This document shows positions 32,450 through 41,059 of a DNA stretch of 64,000 bases, piece by piece. The notes beneath the pieces were generated by a model, which was given only the letters and a program-made list of their open reading frames with translations, did not search any database and was not told where the DNA came from. The position numbers and the translations under genes are program-made. The number at the start of each line of letters is the position of its first letter. Positions within the stretch are counted from its first letter, which is position 1. The DNA comes from Sphingomonas faeni (GTDB lineage Bacteria > Pseudomonadota > Alphaproteobacteria > Sphingomonadales > Sphingomonadaceae), in contig NZ_QAYE01000009.1 in the NCBI RefSeq assembly GCF_003053745.1, positions 124,001-188,000 of the forward strand, read 5' to 3'.

Positions 32450-34126
32450 ATGGCCGAGACCAACAGGTTCGACGCGATCGTAATCGGTTCGGGCGTCAGC
32501 GGCGGTTTCGCTGCGAAGGAATTGACCGAGAAGGGCCTCCGCGTCCTGATGCTCGACCGCGGCAAGATGGTCGAGCATGGCGAAGGCTACACCTATGACG
32601 GCAAGCCCGCATACGAGGTGCCCGCGCGCAACATCATGCCCAAGCCATTGGTGGACAGCGACTATTTCATCGCCAAGCACGGCTATGTTCAGCCCAGCAA
32701 CCGCGAGTTCCACAACGACGACCGGCTGAACCCATACGCCTATGACGAGGGCAGCAAGTTCTACTGGATCCGGCCGGGCGCGGTCGGCGGCAAATCGCTG
32801 ATCTGGGGCCGCTGGTGCTTCCGCTGGAGCCCGGAGGATTTCGAGGCGAACAAGCGCGACGGCATCGATGGCGACTGGCCGATCCGCTATGACGACGTCG
32901 CGCCGTGGTACAGCTATGTCGAGAAATACATCGGCGTATCGGGCTCGCGCGAGAACCTCGTCTATCTCCCCGACAGCGAATTCCAGCCGCCGATGCCGAT
33001 GAACGTCGCCGAGAAGTGGCTCAAGCAGGGGCTCGAAACCAAGTTCCCGGGCCGGAAGCTCATCAACACGCGGCTGTCGAACATGACCGAGGATAAGCCC
33101 GACCAGAACCGCACGAAATGCCAGTTCCGCAACCAGTGCGGCAATGGCTGTTCGTTCGGCGCCTATTTCTCGACCCAGGCCGTCACCTTGCCAGCCGCCC
33201 GCGCGACCGGTCGCCTGACGCTCAAGTCGGACTCGGTCGTCACCAACCTGGTGTACGACGCAGCGCGTAAAAAGGTCACCGGCGTCCGCTATATCGATGC
33301 GAAGACCGGCCAGGCGGAAACGGTGCAGGCCGATCTCGTCTTCCTCTGCGCTTCGGCAATCGCCTCGACGCAGATCCTGCTGAACTCGCGCGCGCCGGGC
33401 AGCGACCGCAGCTATTTCGACGAGAGCGGCACGCTCGGCCGCTATGTGATGGACCACATCTTCCGCGTCGGAATCGAAGGCGACATCCCCGGCATGGAGG
33501 AGTTCATCGAATTCGGTCGCCGTCCGGGTGGCGTCTACGTCCCGCGCTTCCGCAACATCGGTGGCGACGAGGGCGTCGGCTTCAAGCGCGGCTATGGCTA
33601 TCAGGGCAGCGCGTATCGCAATCCCGCCGCCCCAGTGGGCTTCGGAGCATCGATGAAGCAGGGCATGCGCAAATACGCGCCGTGGCGGTTCAGCATGGGC
33701 GCGTTCGGCGAGTGCCTGCCCTATGCCGACAACAAGGTTTCGCTGCATGCCAGCAAGGTCGACCGGTTCGGTGTGCCACTTGTCCGCTTCGACGTGCGCT
33801 TCCGCGACAACGAACTGAAGATGATGACCGACGCACGGGCGCAGGGCGAGGCGATGCTGAAAGGGGCAGGGCTCACCAACGTCAAGAGTTCGGAAAGCGA
33901 GCACGTCCCCGGCGACGCGATCCACGAAATGGGCGGCGCGCGCATGGGCCGCGACCCGCGCACCTCGGTGCTGAACGAATGGAGCCAGGCGCACGCGGCG
34001 TCCAACCTCTACGTCACCGACGGCGCGCAGATGGCATCGATCTCGTGCGTGAACCCGTCGCTGACCTTCATGGCCCTGACCGCGCGCGCCGCCGATCATG
34101 CGGTCCAATCGCTGCGGAAGGCCTAG
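32450..34126 (+). CDS. GMC-family FAD dehydrogenase, glucoside 3-dehydrogenase-like large subunit
   Basis: 558 residues preceded by AGGAGAGGAAG. The FAD-binding motif is IVIGSGVSGGFAAKEL near the N-terminus, and the C-terminal GMC signature includes HEMGGARMGRDP and CVNPSLTFMALTARA with the His/Asn pair. A cysteine cluster C-x5-C-x3-C (CQFRNQCGNGC) near residue 223 resembles the iron-sulphur site of some bacterial GMC glucose dehydrogenases. With the small subunit and cytochrome c it should oxidise glycosides at C3, as in the Caulobacter lac-type dehydrogenases. Not separately exported. Confidence 0.92.
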   Translation: MAETNRFDAIVIGSGVSGGFAAKELTEKGLRVLMLDRGKMVEHGEGYTYDGKPAYEVPARNIMPKPLVDSDYFIAKHGYVQPSNREFHNDDRLNPYAYDEGSKFYWIRPGAVGGKSLIWGRWCFRWSPEDFEANKRDGIDGDWPIRYDDVAPWYSYVEKYIGVSGSRENLVYLPDSEFQPPMPMNVAEKWLKQGLETKFPGRKLINTRLSNMTEDKPDQNRTKCQFRNQCGNGCSFGAYFSTQAVTLPAARATGRLTLKSDSVVTNLVYDAARKKVTGVRYIDAKTGQAETVQADLVFLCASAIASTQILLNSRAPGSDRSYFDESGTLGRYVMDHIFRVGIEGDIPGMEEFIEFGRRPGGVYVPRFRNIGGDEGVGFKRGYGYQGSAYRNPAAPVGFGASMKQGMRKYAPWRFSMGAFGECLPYADNKVSLHASKVDRFGVPLVRFDVRFRDNELKMMTDARAQGEAMLKGAGLTNVKSSESEHVPGDAIHEMGGARMGRDPRTSVLNEWSQAHAASNLYVTDGAQMASISCVNPSLTFMALTARAADHAVQSLRKA

Positions 34127-34179
34127 GCGCTAGGCGGGCAAGCTGCTCACGCGTCGTCGTCCCCACCGCGGTTCATGAC

Positions 34180-34223
34180 TGGCGCTTGGCGAGGCAGGGG
34201 TAAACCCTGTCCACCAAGCGCCA
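34180..34223. terminator. Stem-loop between convergent GMC and DUF885 genes
   Basis: Outer 10-base stem TGGCGCTTGG with its complement at 34214-34223, plus an inner CAGGG/CCCTG stem. It lies between two convergent genes and may end both transcripts, although no clear U-tract follows. Confidence 0.5.
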
Positions 34224-34257
34224 ACCGAACCATTCTAGCAGGGTAGCGCCCGTACGA

Positions 34258-36084
34258 TTATTTCGCTGCCCCGCCGCCGGCAGCGATCCAGGCGTCGATC
34301 TTGCGTTCGAGCACCGGCATCGGCAGCGATCCGGTATCGAGCACCTGCGCATGGAAGTCGCGCGGATCGAACTTCGCGCCGAGCGCCGCCTGCGCCTTCG
34401 CCTTGGTCCGCGCGATCGTCAGCTGGCCGATCTTGTACGCCAGCGCCTGGCCGGGAATCGCGATGTAGCGCTCCACCTCGGCAGTCGCATCGGTTCGCGC
34501 CATCGGCGAATTGACGAGCATATATTCAATCGCCTGATCGCGCGTCCAACCCTTGGCATGGATGCCGCTGTCGACGACCAGCCGCATCGCGCGCAGCATT
34601 TCGTCGTTCAGCCCACCCATCCGCTGATACGGATCGGTCTCCATGCCCAACTCCTTCCACAGGCTCTCGGCGTACAGCGCCCAGCCCTCGACATACGCGG
34701 TGTTGCCACCGAACCGCATGAAGGCTGGCAGCGCGGTGTTCTCCTGCGCGAGGCTGATCTGGAAATGATGCCCCGGCACGCCCTCGTGCAGGAACAGCGT
34801 CTCCATCTCCCACATGTAGCGCGAGGGCAGATCATAGCTGTTGTAGTAGAATACGCCTGGCCGCGAGCCGTCCGGCGTACCGCCCTCGTACGAGCCGCCA
34901 GCCGCGCCCTTTTCCTTGAACGCCGGGACCGGGCGGATTTCGAGCGCGGTCTTCGGCGTCAGCGAGAATTGCTCGGGAATCCGCTGATAGATGCGCTTCT
35001 CGATCGCCTGATAGCCGTCGCGAAGCTGCGCGACCGAACTCGGCTGGAACTGCTTGTCGGTGCGCAGGAAGGTGAAGAACGCTGGCAGGTCGCCCTTGAA
35101 CCCGACCGCCTGCTTCTGCGTCTCCATGCCCTTCAGGATCCGCGCCACCTCGGACAGGCCGAGCTGGTGGACCTGCTCGGCGATCATCGGCAGCGTCGTG
35201 TTCTTGCGGATCAGATAGGCATAATAGGCATCGCCCCCGGGCAGCGCGGACAGCCCCACCGTGTCGCGCGCGACCGGCAGGTACGTCTTGGCGAGAAAGT
35301 CCCGCATCCGCTGGTGCGCAGGCGTGATGACATCGCGGATCTGCGCCGCATAGGCCGCTTTCAGCCGCGTCTGGTCGGCCGCCGGGATCGACGCGGGAAA
35401 GGTCTTCACCGGGCCGTAGAAGGTCGATCCCTCGACGCCCTCCGCGATGAGGTTGTCGAACTCCTGGATCATGTTGGTCACGACCAGCTTCGGCTGGACG
35501 ATCCTGTCCTTCATGCCCTGGCGGAACAGCCCGATCGCGCGGTCCAGCACCGCGGCATATTGCGCGTTGCGCTTCAGGTTGTTCTCATAGTCGACGAGCG
35601 TCTTGAACGGAGCCGCGCCCTTGCCCGATGCCAGGTCGGGATAGAAGGTCTGGAACCCGTTGAAATGGTCGATCGGCAAGTCGCGCTCGACCCTGACGAT
35701 CGCGGGGGCGTAGCCGGCCAGGTCGGTCTCGTTGCGCGTCTTGAACACGTCGTATGCGATCTGATCGGTCGCGGTCAGCTTCGTCCGGTCGATCGTCTTG
35801 AGCGCGGCCAGATCATGCTCGATCGCCGCGCGTTCGGTGGCCAGATACGCATCGGTCAGATAATCGCCGAGCCGGTCCGCATAGCGCAAATCGCCGCGGA
35901 AAATCCCCTCGATCGGATTGCGCTTCAAGCTCGCCTCGTCGCTGTCGTAGAACACCCGCTTGAGCCGCGCATCGTCCGCACTCTCGCGCGGCTGCGCGAC
36001 GGGAGGCGGCAGTGCCTGCGCGCTTGCCGTGGCGCTGCCGACGGTCGTGGACAGGAAAGCGGCAAGCAGCAGTTTGACGGACAA
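34258..36084 (-). CDS. DUF885-family protein, putative exported metal-dependent peptidase
   Basis: 608 residues from TTG 36084, chosen because AAAGGAA lies upstream and a signal peptide follows directly (SVKLLLAAFLSTTVGSATAS). The C-terminal half carries the DUF885 motifs HEGVPGHHFQ and NTAYVEGWALYAE, a gluzincin-like HExxxH-type arrangement with a downstream Glu. Such proteins are annotated as carboxypeptidases; substrates are mostly unknown. It converges on the sugar cluster and is not part of it. Confidence 0.88.
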   Translation of the reverse strand: MSVKLLLAAFLSTTVGSATASAQALPPPVAQPRESADDARLKRVFYDSDEASLKRNPIEGIFRGDLRYADRLGDYLTDAYLATERAAIEHDLAALKTIDRTKLTATDQIAYDVFKTRNETDLAGYAPAIVRVERDLPIDHFNGFQTFYPDLASGKGAAPFKTLVDYENNLKRNAQYAAVLDRAIGLFRQGMKDRIVQPKLVVTNMIQEFDNLIAEGVEGSTFYGPVKTFPASIPAADQTRLKAAYAAQIRDVITPAHQRMRDFLAKTYLPVARDTVGLSALPGGDAYYAYLIRKNTTLPMIAEQVHQLGLSEVARILKGMETQKQAVGFKGDLPAFFTFLRTDKQFQPSSVAQLRDGYQAIEKRIYQRIPEQFSLTPKTALEIRPVPAFKEKGAAGGSYEGGTPDGSRPGVFYYNSYDLPSRYMWEMETLFLHEGVPGHHFQISLAQENTALPAFMRFGGNTAYVEGWALYAESLWKELGMETDPYQRMGGLNDEMLRAMRLVVDSGIHAKGWTRDQAIEYMLVNSPMARTDATAEVERYIAIPGQALAYKIGQLTIARTKAKAQAALGAKFDPRDFHAQVLDTGSLPMPVLERKIDAWIAAGGGAAK

Positions 36085-36249
36085 CGTGTGTTCCTTTGGA
36101 TGCGATGACACGGGGGTAGGATGCGGCAGGATTTCCCGCAAGCGCCGCCCGTGTCCGCTCGAACCGCAACGAGCAGGCGCGCTCGACCCTTTCGAAGTTC
36201 CGTCGAAACTGGGCGAGGCTGCACCGCCAGCGGCGCAGCCTCGCGTCAT

Positions 36250-36984
36250 TCAGATCTGTGCGACGCCGCCGTCGACGAACATCTCGCTGCCGGTCATGAA
36301 GCTGCTGTCCGCGGACGCCAGGAAGGCGGCGGCGGCGGCGATCTCGGCGGGGTCGCCAATCCGGCCGATCGGGGTGCCGGCGCCCATTTCCGCCATCGCA
36401 TCCTCGCCGACGACCTCGAGCGCGAGCTCGGTCCTGGTCGGTCCCGGCGACAGCACGTTGACGCGAATGCCGGTGCCGCGCAGATCGAGCGCCCAGCTGC
36501 GCGCGAAATTGCGGATCGCCGCCTTGGTCGCGCTGTAGACGCTGAACCGCGGCGTTCCCATCACGCTCGTGCTGGATCCGGTGAGGATGATCGAGCCGCC
36601 CGACCGCATCAGTGGCAATGCCTTCTGCACGGTGAACAGCAGCCCTTTCACGTTGACGTCGAACGTCCGGTCGTAATGCTCCGGCGTGATTTCACCGAGC
36701 GGGACGAGCTCGCCCGTACCGGCATTGGCGAACAGGATGTCGAGCGAACCGCGCTCCGTCCGGACCGTCTCGAACAGGCGATCGAGGTCGGCCATGTCGG
36801 ATACCGAGCCGCTGATCGCGCAGGCATTCTCGCCTAGCTCGACCAGTGCCGCGTCGAGCGCGTCCTGCCGCCGCCCGAAGATGTAGACGAACGCGCCCTC
36901 GTCGATGAAGCGCTTGGCCGATGCAAGGCCGATCCCGCTGCCCCCGCCGGTCACGATCGCCGTCTTGCCGTTCAATCTGTCCAT
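36250..36984 (-). CDS. Short-chain dehydrogenase/reductase (SDR)
   Basis: 244 residues of the classical SDR type: cofactor motif TGGGSGIG at about 12-19, NAGTG near 88, catalytic Ser (ILTGSSTS) and YSATK near 150, and the C-terminal SSFMTGSEMFVDGG. The Arg-containing FGRR after the second strand favours NADP(H). It is divergent from an HxlR regulator, a common arrangement for quinone/aldehyde-responsive reductases. Confidence 0.94.
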   Translation of the reverse strand: MDRLNGKTAIVTGGGSGIGLASAKRFIDEGAFVYIFGRRQDALDAALVELGENACAISGSVSDMADLDRLFETVRTERGSLDILFANAGTGELVPLGEITPEHYDRTFDVNVKGLLFTVQKALPLMRSGGSIILTGSSTSVMGTPRFSVYSATKAAIRNFARSWALDLRGTGIRVNVLSPGPTRTELALEVVGEDAMAEMGAGTPIGRIGDPAEIAAAAAFLASADSSFMTGSEMFVDGGVAQI

Positions 36985-37025
36985 CTGATGTCTCCGTGGT
37001 TGCGAAGATCCTTAACTGGCGGAGC

Positions 37026-37047
37026 GCATACCTATCGACAAGTATGC
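37026..37047. promoter_or_regulatory. Inverted repeat in SDR/HxlR intergenic region
   Basis: GCATAC and GTATGC are separated by 10 bases in the 85-base divergent promoter region, and further AAGTA repeats follow. The position fits an operator for the adjacent HxlR regulator. Confidence 0.5.
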
Positions 37048-37069
37048 ACCTTTTGGTAAGTACCAGGTT

Positions 37070-37444
37070 ATGCCAATTGCACCTCCGACTGACGGCTTCA
37101 CCTGCGGCCTGGACGTCACGCTCCGCATCATCGCGGGAAAATGGAAACCGCTGATCCTGTATTTCCTGTTGCAGCGGCCCAACCGCTACGGGGAGCTTAA
37201 GCGTGCGGTGCGCGGCGTCAGCGACAAGATGCTGATCCAGCAATTGAAGGAACTGGAGGCGGACGCCGTGCTGACGCGGACGGATTACCATGAGGTCCCG
37301 CCGCGGGTCGATTATACGTTGACGCCGATGGGCCGCAGCCTCGCCGAGGCGCTGGCGCCGCTGTGCACCTGGGGAACCGAGAACATGGCGGAGGTCACGC
37401 GCGTGTTCGCCGAGCGCGACAACTGGCAGCGCAAGGCAGGCTGA
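37070..37444 (+). CDS. HxlR-family winged-helix regulator
   Basis: 124 residues. The HxlR pattern is clear: CGLDVTLRIIAGKWKPLILY, RYGELKRAVRGVSDKMLIQQ and LKELEADAVLTRTDY followed by the wing (RVDYTLTPMGRSL). Cys12 at the usual N-terminal site could sense electrophiles or oxidants. Probably regulates the divergent SDR gene through the repeat between them. Confidence 0.94.
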   Translation: MPIAPPTDGFTCGLDVTLRIIAGKWKPLILYFLLQRPNRYGELKRAVRGVSDKMLIQQLKELEADAVLTRTDYHEVPPRVDYTLTPMGRSLAEALAPLCTWGTENMAEVTRVFAERDNWQRKAG

Positions 37445-37463
37445 CCCATACTCGCGCGCCCGC

Positions 37464-38420
37464 TCAGGCCGCTTCGGCGCGGCGCGGCAGTTTCCAGTTC
37501 GGGCGGACGAAATGGCAGGTATAGCCGTTCGGCTTGCGCTCCAGGTAATCCTGGTGCTCGGCCTCGGCCTCCCAGAAATCGCCGACCGGGGAGAGTTCGG
37601 TCACGACCTTGCCCGGCCATAGGCCCGATGCCTCGACGTCGGCGATCGTCTCCTGCGCGACGGCCTTCTGATCGTCGTCGGTGTAGAAGATCGCCGAGCG
37701 GTAGCTCACGCCACGATCGTTGCCCTGCCGGTTGACCGTCGTCGGGTCGTGTATCTGGAAGAAGAATTCGAGCAGCGTGCGGAAGTCGGTGCGCGCCGGA
37801 TCGAAGACGATCTCGATCGCTTCGGCATGGGTGCCGTGGCGGCGATACGTCGCATTGGCGATGTCCCCGCCCGAATAGCCGACCCGGGTCGAGACCACGC
37901 CGGGCAGAGCGCGGATCAGGTCCTGCATCCCCCAGAAGCATCCGCCCGCGAGTACCGCGCGTTCGGTCCTGGCCGGAACTTCCTCGACCTGATCGAGATA
38001 CGCGGCATAGCCTTGCGCGGCCATCTCCCCGCGCGGGACGAAGCGCAGCGCCGCCGAATTGATGCAGTAGCGCAGGCCCCCGCGGCTTCGCGGACCGTCC
38101 TTGAAGACGTGACCCAGATGACTGCCGCCATGCGCCGAGCGAACTTCGGTACGCGGGATCAGCATCGACCAGTCGCGCCTGGCCTTGACGCTCGCCGGTT
38201 CGATCGGCCGCGTGAAACTCGGCCAACCGCAACCGGACTCGTATTTGTCGGCGCTGGCGAACAGCGGCTCGCCCGAGACGATGTCGACGTAGATTCCCGC
38301 GTCCTTGGTGTGCAGCAACGCGCCGGAACCGGGACGCTCGGTCGCATTCTCCTGCGTCACCCGGTATTGTTCGGGCGTCAGCGCGGCGACGGCATCTTCG
38401 GTCTTGCGGTAACTGGTCAT
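37464..38420 (-). CDS. Bifunctional methionine sulfoxide reductase, MsrB-MsrA fusion
   Basis: 318 residues from ATG 38420 ([14 protein letters not shown]). Residues about 1-145 are Msr[22 protein letters not shown] and the catalytic-Cys motif [11 protein letters not shown]. The zinc CxxC pairs of many MsrBs are absent. Residues about 155-318 are MsrA with [22 protein letters not shown] and [14 protein letters not shown]. There is no signal peptide, so it repairs both sulfoxide epimers in the cytoplasm. A second, exported MsrA is at 57178. Confidence 0.95.
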   Translation of the reverse strand: MTSYRKTEDAVAALTPEQYRVTQENATERPGSGALLHTKDAGIYVDIVSGEPLFASADKYESGCGWPSFTRPIEPASVKARRDWSMLIPRTEVRSAHGGSHLGHVFKDGPRSRGGLRYCINSAALRFVPRGEMAAQGYAAYLDQVEEVPARTERAVLAGGCFWGMQDLIRALPGVVSTRVGYSGGDIANATYRRHGTHAEAIEIVFDPARTDFRTLLEFFFQIHDPTTVNRQGNDRGVSYRSAIFYTDDDQKAVAQETIADVEASGLWPGKVVTELSPVGDFWEAEAEHQDYLERKPNGYTCHFVRPNWKLPRRAEAA

Positions 38421-38497
38421 GGCGGCACTCCGTTGACCGGAATGTGGTGTGCCGTCATCTCGCTGTCGAGATGCGGGCAGGCACCGCCGCCCTGCGA

Positions 38498-38836
38498 TCA
38501 GCGCTGTTTCTTGGTCAGCGTCGCAGTGAAATCGGGGTCCTTGTTCGCGACCCAGTCGACGAACTTGCGCACTGCCGGGTCGGCCAGCAGTCCCTCGACG
38601 TCCATGCCGTGGCGTTGTAGCTCGGAATTGGTGAAGTTCGCGGTCAGCGTCTGCTGGCAGATCGGATGCATCGGGACGACGTCGCGGCCGCCCCGGCTCT
38701 TGGGGACGGGATGGTGCCAGACGATGGTCTTGCCGGTCGGGCGACCACATAGCCAGCACGCGACGATCGCGACGGGCGCGTCCTCCTCGGCCTGCGGATC
38801 TTCATAGGGACCGTGTTTCGAATGTTTGCGCGCCAT
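38498..38836 (-). CDS. HNH endonuclease-like protein
   Basis: 112 residues. CWLCG, then [12 protein letters not shown] and MHPICQQTL form an HNH/zinc motif (CxxC, HH, C). The N-terminal part is charged ([19 protein letters not shown]) and the C-terminus is helical. HNH proteins of this small type occur widely; the function here is unknown. It is 77 bases upstream of msrBA on the same strand. Confidence 0.82.
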   Translation of the reverse strand: MARKHSKHGPYEDPQAEEDAPVAIVACWLCGRPTGKTIVWHHPVPKSRGGRDVVPMHPICQQTLTANFTNSELQRHGMDVEGLLADPAVRKFVDWVANKDPDFTATLTKKQR

Positions 38837-39064
38837 GCGTCTGTCTCACGTCCCGATGATTGCGGCGTCTTCCTTAGCGGGATAGGCGCCGTTGCGACAG
38901 TCGGCTGGTACCGGCCGCGCACGGCAGGGCAAAGCCGATCCACGACGTTCGATCGTTCAGCGCGGCGGCCTTGATCGGGCAAGGTAGCGCGCTAATACGC
39001 GAACAGTAATCGGCGCAGACCGTTCAATAATCGCGCAACTCTACAGACTATCCGAGGAGTAGGT

Positions 39065-39658
39065 ATGAGGCCTAGCAATACTAAATGGTTTGTTCTCACC
39101 GGGATAGCGGCATTCTTCGGCGTGATATTCGGCATGACGGGGGCGCAATCCTTGTCCGGCGGCGCGGCGGTCGTGATCTTCGGGGGGCTGTTCGTCGCCG
39201 CCATCGCGTTCGTGATCTGGTCGCTGTCCGGCAACAGGGTCGGCAAGACTGCGTCGCCCGCCCTTGTTGCAGACGCGCGGACGCTTCGGCCGGCTGCGGG
39301 TAGTGCGCGGATCTATGTCGTGCGGCGCGGCTTCATGGGTGGCATGGCCGGTATGAAAATCGACATCCACGGCGTCGCGTCGGGACAGATCCGGATGAAC
39401 CAGTTCGTCATGGCCGAGGTCCCGCCCGGCACGTACACCGTCGAGACCGCGATGGCGCGCAACGGCATCAAGCCGTCGAATTCTGAAACCACGTTGTCCG
39501 TGCAAGGCGGCGACGTCGTGGTGATCCTGGCGATGCTGAAGGTCCAGTCGCTGCACTCGACGACCACGCAGGAGCGGATCGTCGGCACGGAAGCGCAAAC
39601 CGCCGTCGCCACGACCAAGATGATCGAATGGACCAACCGATCGGCTTCGGTCGCATAG
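39065..39658 (+). CDS. Membrane protein with DUF2846-like C-terminal domain
   Basis: 197 residues. Two hydrophobic segments (about 8-27 and 33-54) precede a soluble domain with ARIYVVRRGFMGGMAGMKID, MNQFVMAEVPPGTYTVE and VQGGDVVVILAMLK, which follow the DUF2846 pattern of surface or lipoprotein-like domains. GAGGAG lies just before the ATG. Function unknown; probably inner-membrane with the domain in the periplasm. Confidence 0.68.
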   Translation: MRPSNTKWFVLTGIAAFFGVIFGMTGAQSLSGGAAVVIFGGLFVAAIAFVIWSLSGNRVGKTASPALVADARTLRPAAGSARIYVVRRGFMGGMAGMKIDIHGVASGQIRMNQFVMAEVPPGTYTVETAMARNGIKPSNSETTLSVQGGDVVVILAMLKVQSLHSTTTQERIVGTEAQTAVATTKMIEWTNRSASVA

Positions 39659-39745
39659 CCGCGTGAAGGCGTCGTCCCGTGAAGCTGCCGGCTCGCGTCG
39701 CTCGGCAGCACGGTGCGCCGGAAACCGTCGTTTCCCGCAGGCGCG

Positions 39746-40237
39746 TCAGCTCACCGCGCCGGCGAGCACGTCGACGGTCGTACCGAGTGGAGCCACCAGC
39801 GCCTGGTAACAGGACATCGCCGCGAAGCAGGCGATACCCGCGCCGATGATCGCCAGGCAGACGAACTGGAATGCCGATGCGCGGCGTTTGGTACGGTCGG
39901 TTTGCTCGACGATCCTCCGGGCGGACTGTTCGCGCTTCATCGCGCGGCGGTCGGCGTCGGCGGCGGGGGGGCGATGTTTCAGGACGGGTTCGCTCAACAA
40001 TGCGGCGAGGCTGACCGGGTCCTGGGTCCTTACCCCGAAGCGGCTGCCGCCGTTCCACACCACGCGACCAATGATGACGAGAGTCCCACGACGGATGTCG
40101 ACATAGGTGCCGAGGATCGGCGGTTCGCTGCTCGATACGAGCAGGCCCTTGTCGGACACGTCATGAATGCATCCGTTCGACCATTTGCCGCCGACATTCA
40201 TGCGACAGGGAACCGAGAGTTCCTTCAAAGCGCGCAA
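39746..40237 (-). CDS. PilZ-like domain protein with C-terminal membrane segment
   Basis: 163 residues from a TTG start, preceded in frame by a stop. DVSDKGLLVSS matches the PilZ DxSxxG motif and ALKELSVPCRMNVGGKW fits the N-terminal strand, but the RxxxR c-di-GMP motif is degenerate (RALKE). A hydrophobic segment (about 122-146) near the C-terminus anchors it. It may be a c-di-GMP-independent PilZ protein. Confidence 0.7.
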   Translation of the reverse strand: MRALKELSVPCRMNVGGKWSNGCIHDVSDKGLLVSSSEPPILGTYVDIRRGTLVIIGRVVWNGGSRFGVRTQDPVSLAALLSEPVLKHRPPAADADRRAMKREQSARRIVEQTDRTKRRASAFQFVCLAIIGAGIACFAAMSCYQALVAPLGTTVDVLAGAVS

Positions 40238-40474
40238 TTCTCATCCGATCTGGTTGGATCATCGTCCAGAATGCGTATCCCGGTGTCGAAGCGCACCCAA
40301 TCCGGGAAATATACCGAGACGCGTCATGCATTGCCGACAGCGCCGAGGATGGCGCATCGAGACCGGTCAGCGCGCATCGACCCAATAGTGGCCCCAGCAT
40401 TCCAGCAGCCGCCGACCGCATCGCCCGAAGCTGCATCAAGCTTGCCCATCCGGTGGTCCGATCGACCTCGCGGA

Positions 40475-41059
40475 TTACCGTGCGAGCGCGATCAGCTGGG
40501 CGATGCCGTTGGTGCCGGTCTTCGCGACGATCGCGGCGCGGTGATCCTCGACCGTCTTCGGACTGATGTCGAGCGCGGCGGCGATAGCCTGGTTGTTGTG
40601 CCCCTTCACCAGCAGGTCGAACACCTGGCGCTGCCGCGGCGTCAGCCCCGCGGTCCGTGCGAGTGCCGAGCGTTGCGCCTTTGACCAGGCGACGCCCTCG
40701 GTGATGGCGGCGAGCAACCGGTCCTCGTCGATCGGCTTTTCGAGATAGTCGAGGCCGCCATAGCGACGCACCGAATCCACCGCGTTGGCGGTCGTTGGCC
40801 AAGCAGTCATGAAGATGATCGCGACCGCGGGGTCGAGCAGGCGGACGCGATCGGCAAAGTCGAACCCGTCGATCTCGCCCATCATCACGTCGGTGACGAT
40901 GCAGTGCGCCGGGGCGCGCTCGTACACCTCCAGCAATGGGGCCGGATCCAGGAACGGTTCCGCGACATGACCGTGACGGCGAAGCAGCCGTGCGACCGCA
41001 GCGCCGAGGTCCTGGTCGTCATCGACGACATACACCATGCCACACGCGGTATCGGTCAT
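40475..41059 (-). CDS. FixJ/NarL-type response regulator
   Basis: 194 residues from ATG 41059 overlapping the kinase stop (ATGA). The receiver domain has acidic pocket VVDDDQD, phospho-acceptor Asp57 (IVTDVMMG), Thr (FMTAWPT) and Lys (YLEKPID). The C-terminal LuxR-type HTH is LTPRQRQVFDLLVKGHNNQA followed by ISPKTVEDHR. It is the cognate regulator of the MASE1 kinase; targets are unknown. Confidence 0.95.
   Translation of the reverse strand: MTDTACGMVYVVDDDQDLGAAVARLLRRHGHVAEPFLDPAPLLEVYERAPAHCIVTDVMMGEIDGFDFADRVRLLDPAVAIIFMTAWPTTANAVDSVRRYGGLDYLEKPIDEDRLLAAITEGVAWSKAQRSALARTAGLTPRQRQVFDLLVKGHNNQAIAAALDISPKTVEDHRAAIVAKTGTNGIAQLIALAR

Noticed and set aside
32312..34108. 598-codon leftward open frame opposite the GMC dehydrogenase
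   Set aside because: Antisense shadow caused by high GC and codon-position bias; the GMC protein is unambiguous on the other strand.
34351..36108. 585-codon rightward frame opposite the DUF885 gene
   Set aside because: Composition typical of a shadow frame; DUF885 motifs are clear on the opposite strand.
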